Positions 45,909 to 55,521 are shown, counted from the first letter of the stretch. The stretch: DNA of 64,000 nucleotides from Pseudomonas sp. R5-89-07 (GCF_003851685.1 NZ_CP027727.1:4030001-4094000), one strand, 5' to 3'. Translations and numbers: made by a program. Notes: generated by a model not told the origin, from the letters alone.

Positions 45909-46717
45909 TGTGGGAGGGGGCTTGCCCCCGATAGCAGAGTGTCAGTCAATAAATCAGTAACTGACCCACCGCTATCGGGGGCAAGCCCCCTCCCACCTTT
46001 GATTGGCGTTGTCAGGTATCACGCGCCCGGCCATGCCAGCTGCGGGTTGGCGAAGTATCGCCACTGGCCTGAGTGAATGCGGTCAAATTGTGGGAGGGGG
46101 CTTGCTCCCGATAGCAGGGTGACAGTCAATAAATCAGTAACTGACCCACCGCTATCGGGGGCAAGCCCCCTCCCACCTTTGATTGGCGTTGTCAGGTATC
46201 ACGCGCCCGGCCATGCCAGCTGCGGGTTGGCGAAGTATCGCCACTGGCCTGAGTGAATGCGGTCAAATTGTGGGAGGGGGCAAGCCCTCGATAGCAGGGT
46301 GTCAGTCAATAAATCAGTAACTGACCCACCGCTATCGGGGGCAAGCCCCCTCCCACCTTTGATTGGCGTTGTCAGGTATCACGCGCCCGGCCATGCCAGC
46401 TGCGGGTTGGCGAAGTATCGCCACTGGCCTGAGTGAATGCGGTCAAATTGTGGGAGGGGGCTTGCCCTCGATAGCAGGGTGACAGTCAATAAATCAGTAA
46501 CTGACCCACCGCTATCGGGGGCAAGCCCCCTCCCACCTTTGATTGGCGTTGTCAGGTATCACGCGCCCGGCCATGCCAGCTGCGGGTTGGCGAAGTATCG
46601 CCACTGGCCTGAGTGAATGCGGTCAAATTGTGGGAGGGGGCTTGCCCCCGATAGCAGAGTGTCAGTCAATAAATCAGTAACTGACCCACCGCTATCGGGG
46701 GCAAGCCCCCTCCCACA
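45909..46717. repeat. Tandem array of five REPINs, exact 180-bp period
   Basis: Five copies of a REPIN of about 90 bp (GTGGGAGGGGGC type, inverted arms around GTCAGTCAATAAATCAGTAA) are joined by four identical spacers of about 90 bp, with equivalent bases at 45901, 46081, 46261, 46441 and 46621. Right arms and spacers are identical in all copies. Differences lie in the left arm (CTTGCCCCCG, CTTGCTCCCG, CAAGCCCTCG, CTTGCCCTCG, CTTGCCCCCG) and a few adjacent bases. The array fills the gap between the polyphosphate:AMP phosphotransferase stop and the thiolase start, both minus strand, so it forms the thiolase upstream region. Not a CRISPR: repeats are palindromic elements and spacers are all the same. 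Confidence 0.93.
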
Positions 46718-46751
46718 TTTGGACTGTGGTCGACCAATAATTCTGATCAGG

Positions 46752-48266
46752 TCATTTCTTTTTCTTCTTGTCGTGCTTGTCGCTCTTGGCAAACGCATCT
46801 TCCAGCGCGCGGTTGAGGGTGCGCAGCACCTTGACCCTGGCCCAGCGCTTGTCATTGGCCTCCACCAGGGTCCAGGGCGCAATTTCGGTGCTGGTACGGT
46901 CGACCATGTCGCCGACAGCGGCGCGGTAATCGTCCCACTTGTCGCGGTTGCGCCAGTCGTCTTCGGTGATCTTGAAGCGTTTGAAAGGGATTTCTTCGCG
47001 CGCCTGAAAGCGCTCCAGTTGGGTGTCCTTGTCGATGGCCAGCCAGAACTTGACCACGATCACCCCGGCATCGCGCAATTGCTCTTCGAAGTCATTGATC
47101 TCGCCATAGGCGCGCATCCAGTCGGCCGGGGTGCAGAAGCCTTCGATGCGCTCCACCAGTACGCGGCCGTACCAGGAGCGGTCGAACACGGTAAACATGC
47201 CGCGGGCCGGGATCTTCTGCCAGAACCGCCACAAGTAAGGCTGGGCGCGTTCGTCTTCACTGGGCGCGGCAATCGGCACGATGTGGTACTGGCGCGGGTC
47301 CAGCGCCGCCGCCACGCGTCGGATCGCGCCGCCCTTGCCGGCCGCGTCGTTGCCTTCGAAGACACTTACCAACGCGTGCTTGCGCATGCGTTTGTCGCGC
47401 ATCAGGCCGGAGAAGCGCGCTTGTTCGGTAATCAGTTGTTCTTCGTAATCGTCCTTGTCCAGGCGCAGGGACAGGTCGAGGCTGTCGAGCAGGCTTTTCT
47501 CGTCCACCGACGCAATCAAGGGCGCCGGGTTCATGCCGCTGGCCTTGCCCTTGGGCAGCTTCAAGGCATTCTGCAAACCCTCGAGCAGAATCTTGCCCAC
47601 GGTGAGCCCACGGTAGTGAGGGTCGACACCTTCGATTACATGCCACGGCGCGTAGTCGCGGCTGGTGCGGCGCAGCACGCGCTCGCCGAAATGCACGAAC
47701 TTGTCGTAGGTCGCCGACTGCTGCCAATCCAACGGGCTGATGCGCCAGCTGTGCAGCGGGTCATCGGCCAGCGCCTTGAGGCGTGCCTTCATCTGCTTCT
47801 TGGACAGGTGGAACCAGAACTTGAAGATCAGCGCCCCTTCATCGCAGAGCATCTTTTCCAGGCGCTCGGCGCCGGCGATGGCTTGGTCCAGACGCGCGTC
47901 CTTGATGCGCCCGTGAACCCGGCTCTGCAGCATCTGGCTGTACCAGTTGCCAAAGAAAATCCCCATGCGGCCCTTGGCCGGCAGTTGCCGCCAGTAACGC
48001 CAGGCCGGTGGGCGCGCCAGTTCCTCATCGGTCTGCTGGTCGAAGGTGCGCACTTCGATCAGGCGCGGGTCCATCCACTCGTTGAGCAGCTTGATCGTCT
48101 CGCCCTTGCCCGCGCCCTCGATGCCGTTGATCAGGATGATCACCGGAAAGCGCTTTTGCTGTTGCAGCTCATACTGCACTTCCAGCAAGGCTTCGCGCAG
48201 GGCGGGCACTTCGGCCTCAAAGGTGTCTTTGTCGATGGCGTGACCGATTTCGGCGGATTCGAACAT
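46752..48266 (-). CDS. pap: Polyphosphate:AMP phosphotransferase (tandem PPK2 domains)
   Basis: A 504-aa enzyme that phosphorylates AMP to ADP with polyphosphate. Two PPK2 modules are visible: the first has Walker A GIEGAGKGET near residues 48-57 and the second has EGNDAAGKGG near 304-313. Each is followed by lid and Walker B-like segments (RMGIFFGNWYSQML; FTVFDRSWYGRVLVER). The tandem arrangement defines the class II PPK2/PAP type. The start at 48266 (MFESAEIGH) is chosen over the longer open frame to 48347. It ends in a lysine-rich tail (KSDKHDKKKKK). Confidence 0.93.
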   Translation of the reverse strand: MFESAEIGHAIDKDTFEAEVPALREALLEVQYELQQQKRFPVIILINGIEGAGKGETIKLLNEWMDPRLIEVRTFDQQTDEELARPPAWRYWRQLPAKGRMGIFFGNWYSQMLQSRVHGRIKDARLDQAIAGAERLEKMLCDEGALIFKFWFHLSKKQMKARLKALADDPLHSWRISPLDWQQSATYDKFVHFGERVLRRTSRDYAPWHVIEGVDPHYRGLTVGKILLEGLQNALKLPKGKASGMNPAPLIASVDEKSLLDSLDLSLRLDKDDYEEQLITEQARFSGLMRDKRMRKHALVSVFEGNDAAGKGGAIRRVAAALDPRQYHIVPIAAPSEDERAQPYLWRFWQKIPARGMFTVFDRSWYGRVLVERIEGFCTPADWMRAYGEINDFEEQLRDAGVIVVKFWLAIDKDTQLERFQAREEIPFKRFKITEDDWRNRDKWDDYRAAVGDMVDRTSTEIAPWTLVEANDKRWARVKVLRTLNRALEDAFAKSDKHDKKKKK

Positions 48267-48421
48267 GGGCTGCTCCGTTTCAAGATGGCTCAAGACTAGC
48301 GGATTGGGCAGCAACACGCGGAGGGAAATTCCACCGAGGCTTGCCATGGGTCAATTCCAGGCCTGTCGATCGGCTAGAATGGCCGCCTTGTGTTTGCCCG
48401 CTGTCTATTTATGAGCCGCCC

Positions 48422-50413
48422 ATGACCCCCATCGCCCACGCCCAGCTCGACTGGGACGACCACGGCCGCCCGCATTCGCGGATGTTCAACGACGTGTATT
48501 TCTCCGACCAGTCGGGCCTTGAAGAAACCCGCTATGTGTTCCTGCAACAGAACCGTTTGCAGGAGCGCTTCGCCGCCTTGCCGGCAGGTGGGCGGCTGGT
48601 CATCGGCGAAACCGGCTTCGGCACCGGCTTGAATTTCTTGTGCGCCTGGCAGCTGTTCGATCAACACGCGGTGGCCGGGGCGCGCCTGCATTTTGTCAGC
48701 GTGGAGAAGTACCCGCTGAGCCACGCCGACCTGCAACGCGCCCTCGCCCTCTGGCCTGAGCTTCAACCCTACGCCGAAGCGCTGCTGGCCCAGTACATCG
48801 CCATTCACCCAGGCTTCCAGCAGCTGGTGCTGGACAATGGCCGCGTGACCCTGACACTGCTGATCGGCGATGCCCTGAAGCAATTGCCGCAACTGGATAC
48901 GCAGGTTGACGCCTGGTTTCTCGACGGCTTCGCCCCGGCGAAAAACCCGGACATGTGGACCGCCGAGCTGTTCGCCGAACTGGCGCGCCTGGCGGCACCG
49001 GGCTCGACCATCAGCACCTTCACCAGCACCGGTTGGGTAAGGCGCTTGATCAATGCCGCCGGCTTCAAGATGAAACGCACGCCGGGCATCGGCCACAAAT
49101 GGGAGATCCTGCGCGGGGAGTTTCTCGGCTGGCCCGAACACACGCCACCGCCCGCCGTGATCGCGCCGTGGTTCGCGCGGCCAGCACCTGCGCCCGGTGA
49201 ACGCCGAGCGCTGGTGATCGGCGGTGGGCTGGCCGGTTGCTGCACCGCAGCCAGCCTGGCGGCGCGGGGCTGGCAGGTGTGCCTGCTGGAACGCCACGAC
49301 GCCCTGGCCCAGGAAGCCTCCGGCAACCCGCAGGGCGTGCTGTACCTGAAGCTCTCGGCCCATGGCACGGCGCTGTCGCAGTTGATCGTCAGCGGTTTTG
49401 GCTACACGCGCCGGCTGCTGGAGCATTTACAGCGCGGGGTGGATTGGGACGCCTGCGGTGTGCTGCAACTGGCGTTCAATGCCAAGGAGGCCGAACGCCA
49501 GGCGCAACTGGCCGAGGCGTTCGCGCCGGGTCTGCTGCACCGCGTAGATGCAACCCAGGCGCAAGCCTACGCGCAGATACCGCTGGACATGGGCGGGCTG
49601 TTTTTTCCCGAAGGCGGCTGGGTCCATCCGCCTGCGCTGTGCGAGTGGCAGGCCCGCCATCCCGGGGTGCAGGTGCGCTTGCATGAAGAGGCGCTGACGT
49701 TGCAACGCATCGACGGCCAGTGGCAGGCCCGCAACGGTAAGACGCTGATCGCCAGCGCGCCGGTGGTGATTCTGGCCGGCGCCGCCGAGATCAAGCGCTT
49801 CCCCTTCAGCGCCGCGCTGCCGCTCAAGCGTATTCGCGGGCAGATCACCTGCCTGGCGCAGACCGCCGCCAGCCAAGCGTTGAGCACGGTGGTCTGCGGC
49901 CAGGGCTACGTCGCGCCGGCACGCCTGGGCGAACACACCCTGGGCGCCAGTTTCGATTTCAACAGCGACGATCTGACGCCCACCCTCGCCGAACACGCCG
50001 ATAACCTGGCCATGCTGCGGGAAATTTCCCCGGCTTTGCTGGACGCCTTGCACCCTGAAGGCGAGCCGCTCGAAACCCTGCAGGGCCGCGCCGCATTTCG
50101 CTGCACCAGCCCCGACTACCTGCCCATCGTCGGCCCGCTGGCCGATGCCACCGCGTTTGCCCAGGCGTACGGCGTATTGGCCAGGGATGCACGCCAAATA
50201 CCCGATACGCCGTGCCCATGGCTGGACGGTGTGTACATCAACAGCGGCCATGGTTCTCGCGGGTTGATCACCGCACCGCTATCGGCGCAACTGCTGGCGG
50301 CGTGGCTGGATAACGAGCCCTTGCCCGTGCCCCTGAGCGTGGCCCAGGCCTGCCATCCCAACCGCTTCGCCTTGCGCGAATTGATACGCGGCAAATCGCG
50401 AACGGCTACCTGA
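48422..50413 (+). CDS. mnmC: Bifunctional tRNA mnm5s2U34 biosynthesis enzyme MnmC
   Basis: A 663-aa fusion enzyme for wobble U34 modification. The N-terminal MnmD methyltransferase (about 1-240) has the SAM site VIGETGFGTGLNFLCAW and DAWFLDGFAPAKNPDMW. The C-terminal FAD oxidoreductase MnmC1 (about 255-663) has the dinucleotide motif ALVIGGGLAGCCTAASLAARG and a late NSGHGSRGLITAPLSA. It converts cmnm5 to nm5 and then methylates it to mnm5. The start at 48422 yields MTPIAHAQLDWDDHGRPHS, the family N-terminus. The promoter must lie in the short gap to the divergent pap gene. Confidence 0.96.
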   Translation: MTPIAHAQLDWDDHGRPHSRMFNDVYFSDQSGLEETRYVFLQQNRLQERFAALPAGGRLVIGETGFGTGLNFLCAWQLFDQHAVAGARLHFVSVEKYPLSHADLQRALALWPELQPYAEALLAQYIAIHPGFQQLVLDNGRVTLTLLIGDALKQLPQLDTQVDAWFLDGFAPAKNPDMWTAELFAELARLAAPGSTISTFTSTGWVRRLINAAGFKMKRTPGIGHKWEILRGEFLGWPEHTPPPAVIAPWFARPAPAPGERRALVIGGGLAGCCTAASLAARGWQVCLLERHDALAQEASGNPQGVLYLKLSAHGTALSQLIVSGFGYTRRLLEHLQRGVDWDACGVLQLAFNAKEAERQAQLAEAFAPGLLHRVDATQAQAYAQIPLDMGGLFFPEGGWVHPPALCEWQARHPGVQVRLHEEALTLQRIDGQWQARNGKTLIASAPVVILAGAAEIKRFPFSAALPLKRIRGQITCLAQTAASQALSTVVCGQGYVAPARLGEHTLGASFDFNSDDLTPTLAEHADNLAMLREISPALLDALHPEGEPLETLQGRAAFRCTSPDYLPIVGPLADATAFAQAYGVLARDARQIPDTPCPWLDGVYINSGHGSRGLITAPLSAQLLAAWLDNEPLPVPLSVAQACHPNRFALRELIRGKSRTAT

Positions 50414-50575
50414 GGGCCAAGGGACCAATGCAAAGCGCGCCATTAATAAAAGTCCACTTATAACTTATCGTTCTAAAACTCCGGCGTTGTGCCTGGGGTC
50501 AGTTTCTGGGTAAGCGCCCTTTTGGTGCGTATTGAGTATTGACCCCTCCCCAACGGAAAAACCGGTAAGGAACTT
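50414..50575. promoter_or_regulatory. Upstream region of the NAGGN operon
   Basis: 162 bp that should contain the promoter of the osmolyte operon. GGGGTCA (50495-50501) and TGACCCC (50540-50546) form a distant 7-bp inverted pair. I cannot assign -35/-10 boxes with confidence. The ribosome binding site AAGGAA precedes the first ATG. Confidence 0.4.
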
Positions 50576-52348
50576 ATGTGTGGATTAGCTGGCGAGTTAC
50601 GCTTTGATCATCAACCTGCCGACCTGGCAGCCGTGGAACGCATCACGCATCACCTCGCCCCTCGAGGCCCCGACGCCTGGGGCTTCCATGCTCAAGGGCC
50701 GATTGCCCTGGGCCATCGCCGCCTGAAAATCATGGACCTGTCGGACGGCTCTGCCCAACCGATGGTCGACGCCCAACCGGGCCTGTCCCTGGCGTTCAAC
50801 GGCGCGATCTACAACTTCCCGGAACTGCGCCAAGAGTTGGAAGCCCTGGGCTATGCCTTCTATTCGGGCGGCGACACTGAAGTGCTGCTCAAGGGCTATC
50901 ACGCCTGGGGCGAAGCGCTGCTGCCCAAGCTCAACGGCATGTTCGCCTTTGCCATCTGGGAGCGAGACGCCCAGCGTCTGTTCATCGCCCGTGACCGCCT
51001 CGGCGTCAAGCCGTTGTACCTGTCGCGTACCGGCCAGCGCCTGCGCTTTGCCTCGGCGTTGCCGGCGTTGCTCAAGGGCGGCGACATCAACCCGATTCTC
51101 GACCCGGTCGCGCTCAACCATTACCTCAATTTCCACGCGGTGGTGCCGGCTCCGCGCACGCTGCTGGCGGGCATCGAAAAGCTGCCGCCAGCCACCTGGA
51201 TGCGCATCGAGGCCGATGGCAAGACCGAACAGAAAACCTGGTGGACCCTGCCCTACGGCCCCCATGAAGATGAAAAACACCTGACCCTGGAAGACTGGAC
51301 CGACCGCGTACTCGACAGCACCCGCGAAGCCGTGGCCATTCGCCAACGCGCGGCCGTGGACGTCGGCGTGCTGCTCTCCGGCGGCGTCGACTCGAGCATG
51401 CTCGTCGGCCTGTTGCGCGAAGTGGGCGTGGAAGGCCTGTCGACCTTCTCCATCGGTTTTGAAGACGCCGGCGGCGAGCGTGGCGATGAGTTCCAGTATT
51501 CGGACCTGATTGCCAAGCACTACGGCACCCATCACCACCAATTGCGCATCGCCGAGAGCGAGATCATCGAGCAATTGCCGGCGGCCTTTCGCGCCATGAG
51601 CGAACCGATGGTCAGCCATGACTGCATCGCGTTCTACCTGCTCTCGCGGGAAGTGGCCAAGCATTGCAAGGTGGTGCAAAGCGGCCAGGGCGCCGACGAA
51701 TTGTTCGCCGGTTACCACTGGTACCCGCAGGTGGACGGCGCCAGCGACCCGTATGCGGCGTACCGCGAAGCGTTCTTCGACCGCAGCTACGACGACTATG
51801 CCGCCACCGTTGCGCCGAAATGGCTGACCGCCAACGACGCCGCCGGTGACTTCGTGCGCGAGCATTTTGCGATGCCAGGCGCGGACGCTGCGGTGGACAA
51901 GGCCCTGCGCCTGGACAGCACGGTGATGCTGGTGGACGACCCGGTCAAACGCGTCGACAACATGACCATGGCCTGGGGTCTGGAAGCGCGTACGCCGTTT
52001 CTCGACTACCGCCTGGTGGAACTGTCGGCCCGCGTGCCGGGCAAGTTCAAGTTGCCCGACGGCGGCAAACAGGTGCTCAAGGAGGCCGCGCGCCGCGTGA
52101 TCCCCAGCGAAGTCATCGACCGCAAGAAAGGCTACTTCCCGGTGCCCGGTCTCAAGCATTTGCAGGGCGATACCTTGAATTGGGTACGCGAACTGCTGCT
52201 GGACCCCAGCCAGGACCGTGGCTTGTTCAACCCCGCCATGCTCGACCGCTTGCTGACGGACCCACAAGGCCAACTGACCCCGTTGCGCGGCTCCAAGCTG
52301 TGGCAACTGGCGGCGCTGAACCTGTGGCTCAGCGAACAAGGAATCTGA
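50576..52348 (+). CDS. N-acetylglutaminylglutamine amidotransferase (AsnB-like)
   Basis: A 590-aa asparagine-synthetase-like enzyme. The N-terminal class II glutaminase domain begins with the nucleophile Cys2 (MCGLAGELRF), with RGPDAWG and FNGAIYNFPELR. The C-terminal synthetase domain has the PP-loop LLSGGVDSS near residues 266-274 and ARTPFLDYRLVELSARVPG. Immediately followed, 3 bp on, by the NAGGN synthetase gene; this pairing is diagnostic. The pair makes N-acetylglutaminylglutamine amide, an osmoprotectant dipeptide of pseudomonads: the synthetase builds the dipeptide and this enzyme amidates its C-terminus. Confidence 0.94.
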   Translation: MCGLAGELRFDHQPADLAAVERITHHLAPRGPDAWGFHAQGPIALGHRRLKIMDLSDGSAQPMVDAQPGLSLAFNGAIYNFPELRQELEALGYAFYSGGDTEVLLKGYHAWGEALLPKLNGMFAFAIWERDAQRLFIARDRLGVKPLYLSRTGQRLRFASALPALLKGGDINPILDPVALNHYLNFHAVVPAPRTLLAGIEKLPPATWMRIEADGKTEQKTWWTLPYGPHEDEKHLTLEDWTDRVLDSTREAVAIRQRAAVDVGVLLSGGVDSSMLVGLLREVGVEGLSTFSIGFEDAGGERGDEFQYSDLIAKHYGTHHHQLRIAESEIIEQLPAAFRAMSEPMVSHDCIAFYLLSREVAKHCKVVQSGQGADELFAGYHWYPQVDGASDPYAAYREAFFDRSYDDYAATVAPKWLTANDAAGDFVREHFAMPGADAAVDKALRLDSTVMLVDDPVKRVDNMTMAWGLEARTPFLDYRLVELSARVPGKFKLPDGGKQVLKEAARRVIPSEVIDRKKGYFPVPGLKHLQGDTLNWVRELLLDPSQDRGLFNPAMLDRLLTDPQGQLTPLRGSKLWQLAALNLWLSEQGI

Positions 52349-52351
52349 TCG

Positions 52352-54097
52352 ATGAAACCTAACGCCGCGGCGTACAGCCAACGCTTGCTCAAGGTCCAGG
52401 CGCCGACCTACGAGCGCCTGCAGGCCCGGCTTGCCGAAGACGGCAGCCCGCAAGGCCCCGAACCGATTGCCGTGCATTGCGGCTGGGGCCGCCTGCTGAT
52501 CGGGCATACCTTTCCCGACCCGGCCAGCCTCGCCCAGGAGTTGCTCAAGGAGCAGCCCGGCGAGCGTGACATCGCACTGTATGTGGCCGCGCCCCAGCAG
52601 ATTCTCGGGATCGATCCGCAGAAACTGTTCCTCGACCCCTCCGATACGCTGCGCCTATGGTTCAGCGACTATCGCCCCGCTACACGGGTGTTTCGCGGCT
52701 TCCGCATCCGCCGTGTACAGAGCGAAGCCGACTGGCACGCGGTAAACCTGCTGTATCAAGGACGCGGCATGTTACCCGTTGATCCCGAGCGCCTGACGCC
52801 ACGTCATCAAGGCGGCCCGGTGTACTGGCTGGCGGAGGATGAAGACAGCGGCGCGGTCATCGGCAGCGTGATGGGCCTGAACCACCAGAAAGCTTTTCAC
52901 GACCCGGAAAACGGCTGCAGCCTGTGGTGCCTGGCGGTGGACCCGCAATGCACCCGGCCTGGCGTGGGTGAAGTGCTGGTGCGCCACTTGGTGGAACACT
53001 TCATGAGCCGTGGCCTGGGCTATCTGGACCTGTCGGTGCTGCACGATAACCGCCAGGCCAAAAACCTCTATGCCAAGCTCGGCTTCCGGGCGCTGACCAC
53101 CTTTGCGATCAAGCACAAGAACGGCATCAACCAGTCGCTGTTCCTCGGCCCTGGCCCTCAGGCCGGGCTCAATCCCTATGCGCGGATCATCGTTGAAGAA
53201 GCCCACCGGCGCGGCATCGATGTGCAGGTGGACGATGCCGAGGCCGGCCTGTTTACCCTCTGCCTCGGCGGGCGGCGCATACGCTGCCGCGAGTCGTTGA
53301 GCGACCTGACCAGCGCCATCAGCATGACCTTGTGCCAGGATAAGAGCCTGACCCACAAGGTGCTCAAAGCCGCCGGTTTGAAACTGCCTTCCCAGCAATT
53401 GGCGGGCAGTGCCGACGACAACCTGGAGTTTCTCGACGAGCATCAGCGCATCGTGGTCAAGCCCCTCGATGGCGAGCAAGGCCAGGGCGTGGCGGTGGAT
53501 CTGCAGACCATCGAGGAGGTGCAGCAAGCGATTGAAGCGGCGCGCCAATTCGACAGCCGGGTGCTGCTCGAGAGCTTCCACGAAGGCCTGGACCTGCGCA
53601 TTCTGGTGATCGGCTTTGAAGTGGTTGCCGCCGCGATTCGGCGCCCGGCCGAAGTGATAGGCGATGGTCAGCATTCGATCCGCGCCTTGATCGAAGCCCA
53701 AAGCCGGCGTCGCCAGGCTGCCACCGATGGCGAAAGCAAGATCCCCCTGGATGCGGAAACCGAGCGCACCCTGAAAGCCGCCGGGTATGACTACGACAGC
53801 GTGCTGCCACGCGGCGTGCAATTGGCCGTGCGTCGCACCGCCAACCTGCATACCGGTGGTTGCCTGGAAGACGTCACGGCGATCCTGCACCCGACCCTGG
53901 TGGACGCCGCCGTACGCGCCGCCCGTGCCCTGGACATTCCCGTGGTCGGCCTCGACTTGCTCGTGCCGGCCGCCGATCAACCCGAGTACGTGTTTATCGA
54001 AGCCAACGAGCGGGCCGGCCTTGCCAACCATGAACCGCAACCGACCGCTGAGAAGTTTGTGGACCTGTTGTTTCCGCACAGTCAGCCGGCCGCTTGA
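52352..54097 (+). CDS. ngg: N-acetylglutaminylglutamine synthetase (GNAT plus ATP-grasp)
   Basis: A 581-aa two-domain enzyme. The GNAT acetyltransferase domain (about 110-270) has RIRRVQSEADWHAVN, the acetyl-CoA loop CTRPGVGEVLVRHL, and YLDLSVLHDNRQAKNLYAKLGF. The ATP-grasp domain (about 310-575), of the cyanophycin-synthetase type, has KPLDGEQGQGVAV, LRILVIGFEVVAAAIRRPAEVIGDG and FIEANERAG. It acetylates and condenses glutamine units. It lies 3 bp after the amidotransferase and is coupled to it. Confidence 0.94.
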   Translation: MKPNAAAYSQRLLKVQAPTYERLQARLAEDGSPQGPEPIAVHCGWGRLLIGHTFPDPASLAQELLKEQPGERDIALYVAAPQQILGIDPQKLFLDPSDTLRLWFSDYRPATRVFRGFRIRRVQSEADWHAVNLLYQGRGMLPVDPERLTPRHQGGPVYWLAEDEDSGAVIGSVMGLNHQKAFHDPENGCSLWCLAVDPQCTRPGVGEVLVRHLVEHFMSRGLGYLDLSVLHDNRQAKNLYAKLGFRALTTFAIKHKNGINQSLFLGPGPQAGLNPYARIIVEEAHRRGIDVQVDDAEAGLFTLCLGGRRIRCRESLSDLTSAISMTLCQDKSLTHKVLKAAGLKLPSQQLAGSADDNLEFLDEHQRIVVKPLDGEQGQGVAVDLQTIEEVQQAIEAARQFDSRVLLESFHEGLDLRILVIGFEVVAAAIRRPAEVIGDGQHSIRALIEAQSRRRQAATDGESKIPLDAETERTLKAAGYDYDSVLPRGVQLAVRRTANLHTGGCLEDVTAILHPTLVDAAVRAARALDIPVVGLDLLVPAADQPEYVFIEANERAGLANHEPQPTAEKFVDLLFPHSQPAA

Positions 54098-54120
54098 GGA
54101 ATGTGCTGAATGTGAAACCG

Positions 54121-54190
54121 CTATCGGGAGCCCCCTCCCACCTTTGACGGTGTTCACCTTCAAAGGTGGGAGGGGCTGGCCCCCGATAAG
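54121..54190. repeat. REP-type inverted repeat inside the NAGGN operon
   Basis: GAGCCCCCTCCCACCTTTGA and TCAAAGGTGGGAGGGGCTGG form an imperfect palindrome with a 12-nt loop, a compact pair of the GTGGGAGGGG REP family. It sits in the 165-bp gap between the synthetase and peptidase genes, where it could stabilise the upstream part of the mRNA and reduce expression of the peptidase gene. Confidence 0.8.
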
Positions 54191-54262
54191 GCCGGTGAAG
54201 GCAACTACATTCCCCCTTACCTCATCGAAACCATCGATGCCCTCAACTCATCAGGAGTTTCC

Positions 54263-55462
54263 ATGACCCGAACCATTCCCGAACCGGATCTCGCCTACCT
54301 GCAAAAAGTACTGCTGGAAATGCTCGCCATTCCCAGCCCCACCGGGTTTACCGACACCATCGTGCGCTACGTCGCCGAACGCCTGGAAGAACTTGGCATC
54401 CCGTTTGAAATGACCCGGCGCGGTACTATTCGCGCCACCCTCAAGGGCCAGAAAAGCAGCCCCGACCGCGCTGTCTCCGCGCACCTGGACACCATCGGCG
54501 CCGCCGTACGCGCCATCAAGGACAACGGCCGCCTGACGCTGGCGCCGGTGGGCTGCTGGTCAAGCCGCTTTGCCGAAGGCAGCCGCGTCAGCGTGTTCAC
54601 CGACAGCGGTGTGATTCGCGGCAGCGTGTTGCCCTTGATGGCCTCCGGGCATGCGTTCAACACCGCCGTGGATGAAATGCCGGTGAGCTGGGACCACGTC
54701 GAACTGCGTCTGGACGCCTACTGCGCGACCCGCGCCGATTGCGATTCCCTGGGCATCGGCATCGGCGACTACGTGGCATTCGACCCACTGCCGGAGTTCA
54801 CCGAAAGCGGGCACATCAGTGCGCGTCACCTGGACGACAAAGCCGGCGTCGCCGCCCTGCTCGCCGCGCTCAAGGCGATCGTCGACAGCGGCGAGCCGTT
54901 GCTGATCGACTGCCACCCGCTGTTTACCATCACCGAGGAAACCGGCAGTGGCGCGGCGGCGGCCCTGCCCTGGGATGTGAGTGAGTTCGTCGGTATCGAT
55001 ATCGCCCCGGTCGCCCCCGGCCAGCACTCCAGCGAGCACGCGGTGAGCGTGGCCATGCAGGATTCCGGCGGGCCGTATGACTATCACTTGTCACGTCACC
55101 TGCTGGGCCTGGCGGCGGATAACGAGTTGCCGGTGCGCCGCGACCTGTTCCGCTATTACTTCAGCGATGCGCATTCGGCGGTGACCGCCGGGCATGACAT
55201 TCGCACGGCCCTGCTGGCGTTCGGTTGCGACGCCACCCACGGCTACGAGCGCACCCATATCGACAGCCTGGCGGCCCTCAGTCGCCTGCTGGGCGCGTAC
55301 ATCCTCAGCCCACCGGTATTTGCCAGCGACGCGCAACCGGCCCAGGGCTCTCTGGACCGCTTCAGCCATCAGATCGAACATGAGACGCACATGGAGAACG
55401 ATACCCGTGTGCCGTCGGTGGACAGCCTGGTCGGCCATAAGTCAGACGCCGGCAGCAGCTGA
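54263..55462 (+). CDS. NAGGN-system M42/M20-like metallopeptidase
   Basis: A 399-aa aminopeptidase-type protein found with NAGGN genes. Metal-binding segments are visible: SAHLDTIGA, HLDDKAGVAALL, ITEETGSGAA (catalytic Glu pair) and GIDIAPVAPGQ, with a late His in THGYERTHID. The start at 54263 follows TCAGGAG. Likely role: turnover of the osmolyte when osmotic stress ends. That role is inferred from the conserved neighbourhood. The C-terminus after about 360 is polar and probably disordered. Confidence 0.9.
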   Translation: MTRTIPEPDLAYLQKVLLEMLAIPSPTGFTDTIVRYVAERLEELGIPFEMTRRGTIRATLKGQKSSPDRAVSAHLDTIGAAVRAIKDNGRLTLAPVGCWSSRFAEGSRVSVFTDSGVIRGSVLPLMASGHAFNTAVDEMPVSWDHVELRLDAYCATRADCDSLGIGIGDYVAFDPLPEFTESGHISARHLDDKAGVAALLAALKAIVDSGEPLLIDCHPLFTITEETGSGAAAALPWDVSEFVGIDIAPVAPGQHSSEHAVSVAMQDSGGPYDYHLSRHLLGLAADNELPVRRDLFRYYFSDAHSAVTAGHDIRTALLAFGCDATHGYERTHIDSLAALSRLLGAYILSPPVFASDAQPAQGSLDRFSHQIEHETHMENDTRVPSVDSLVGHKSDAGSS

Positions 55463-55475
55463 TACTGGCAACATG

Positions 55476-55504
55476 GGTCCCGGCACAGTAGCATCGCCGG
55501 GACC
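55476..55504 (+). terminator. Hairpin after the NAGGN operon
   Basis: GGTCCCGGC and GCCGGGACC form a 9-bp perfect stem with an 11-nt loop, 13 bp after the peptidase stop and 17 bp before the next gene. There is no T-run, so it may only attenuate read-through into the yheU-like gene. Confidence 0.45.
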
Positions 55505-55521
55505 TGACACCTGAGGCTTGT

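Noticed and set aside
45909..46717. CRISPR array
   Set aside because: Repeats are palindromic REPINs of about 90 bp and all spacers are identical; no cas genes nearby.
46617..48299. 560-codon plus-strand frame starting in the REPIN array
   Set aside because: Its start is REPIN-derived sequence and the rest is antisense to the PPK2-type gene.
50597..52507. 636-codon minus-strand frame over the NAGGN amidotransferase
   Set aside because: Antisense shadow of a gene with clear catalytic motifs.
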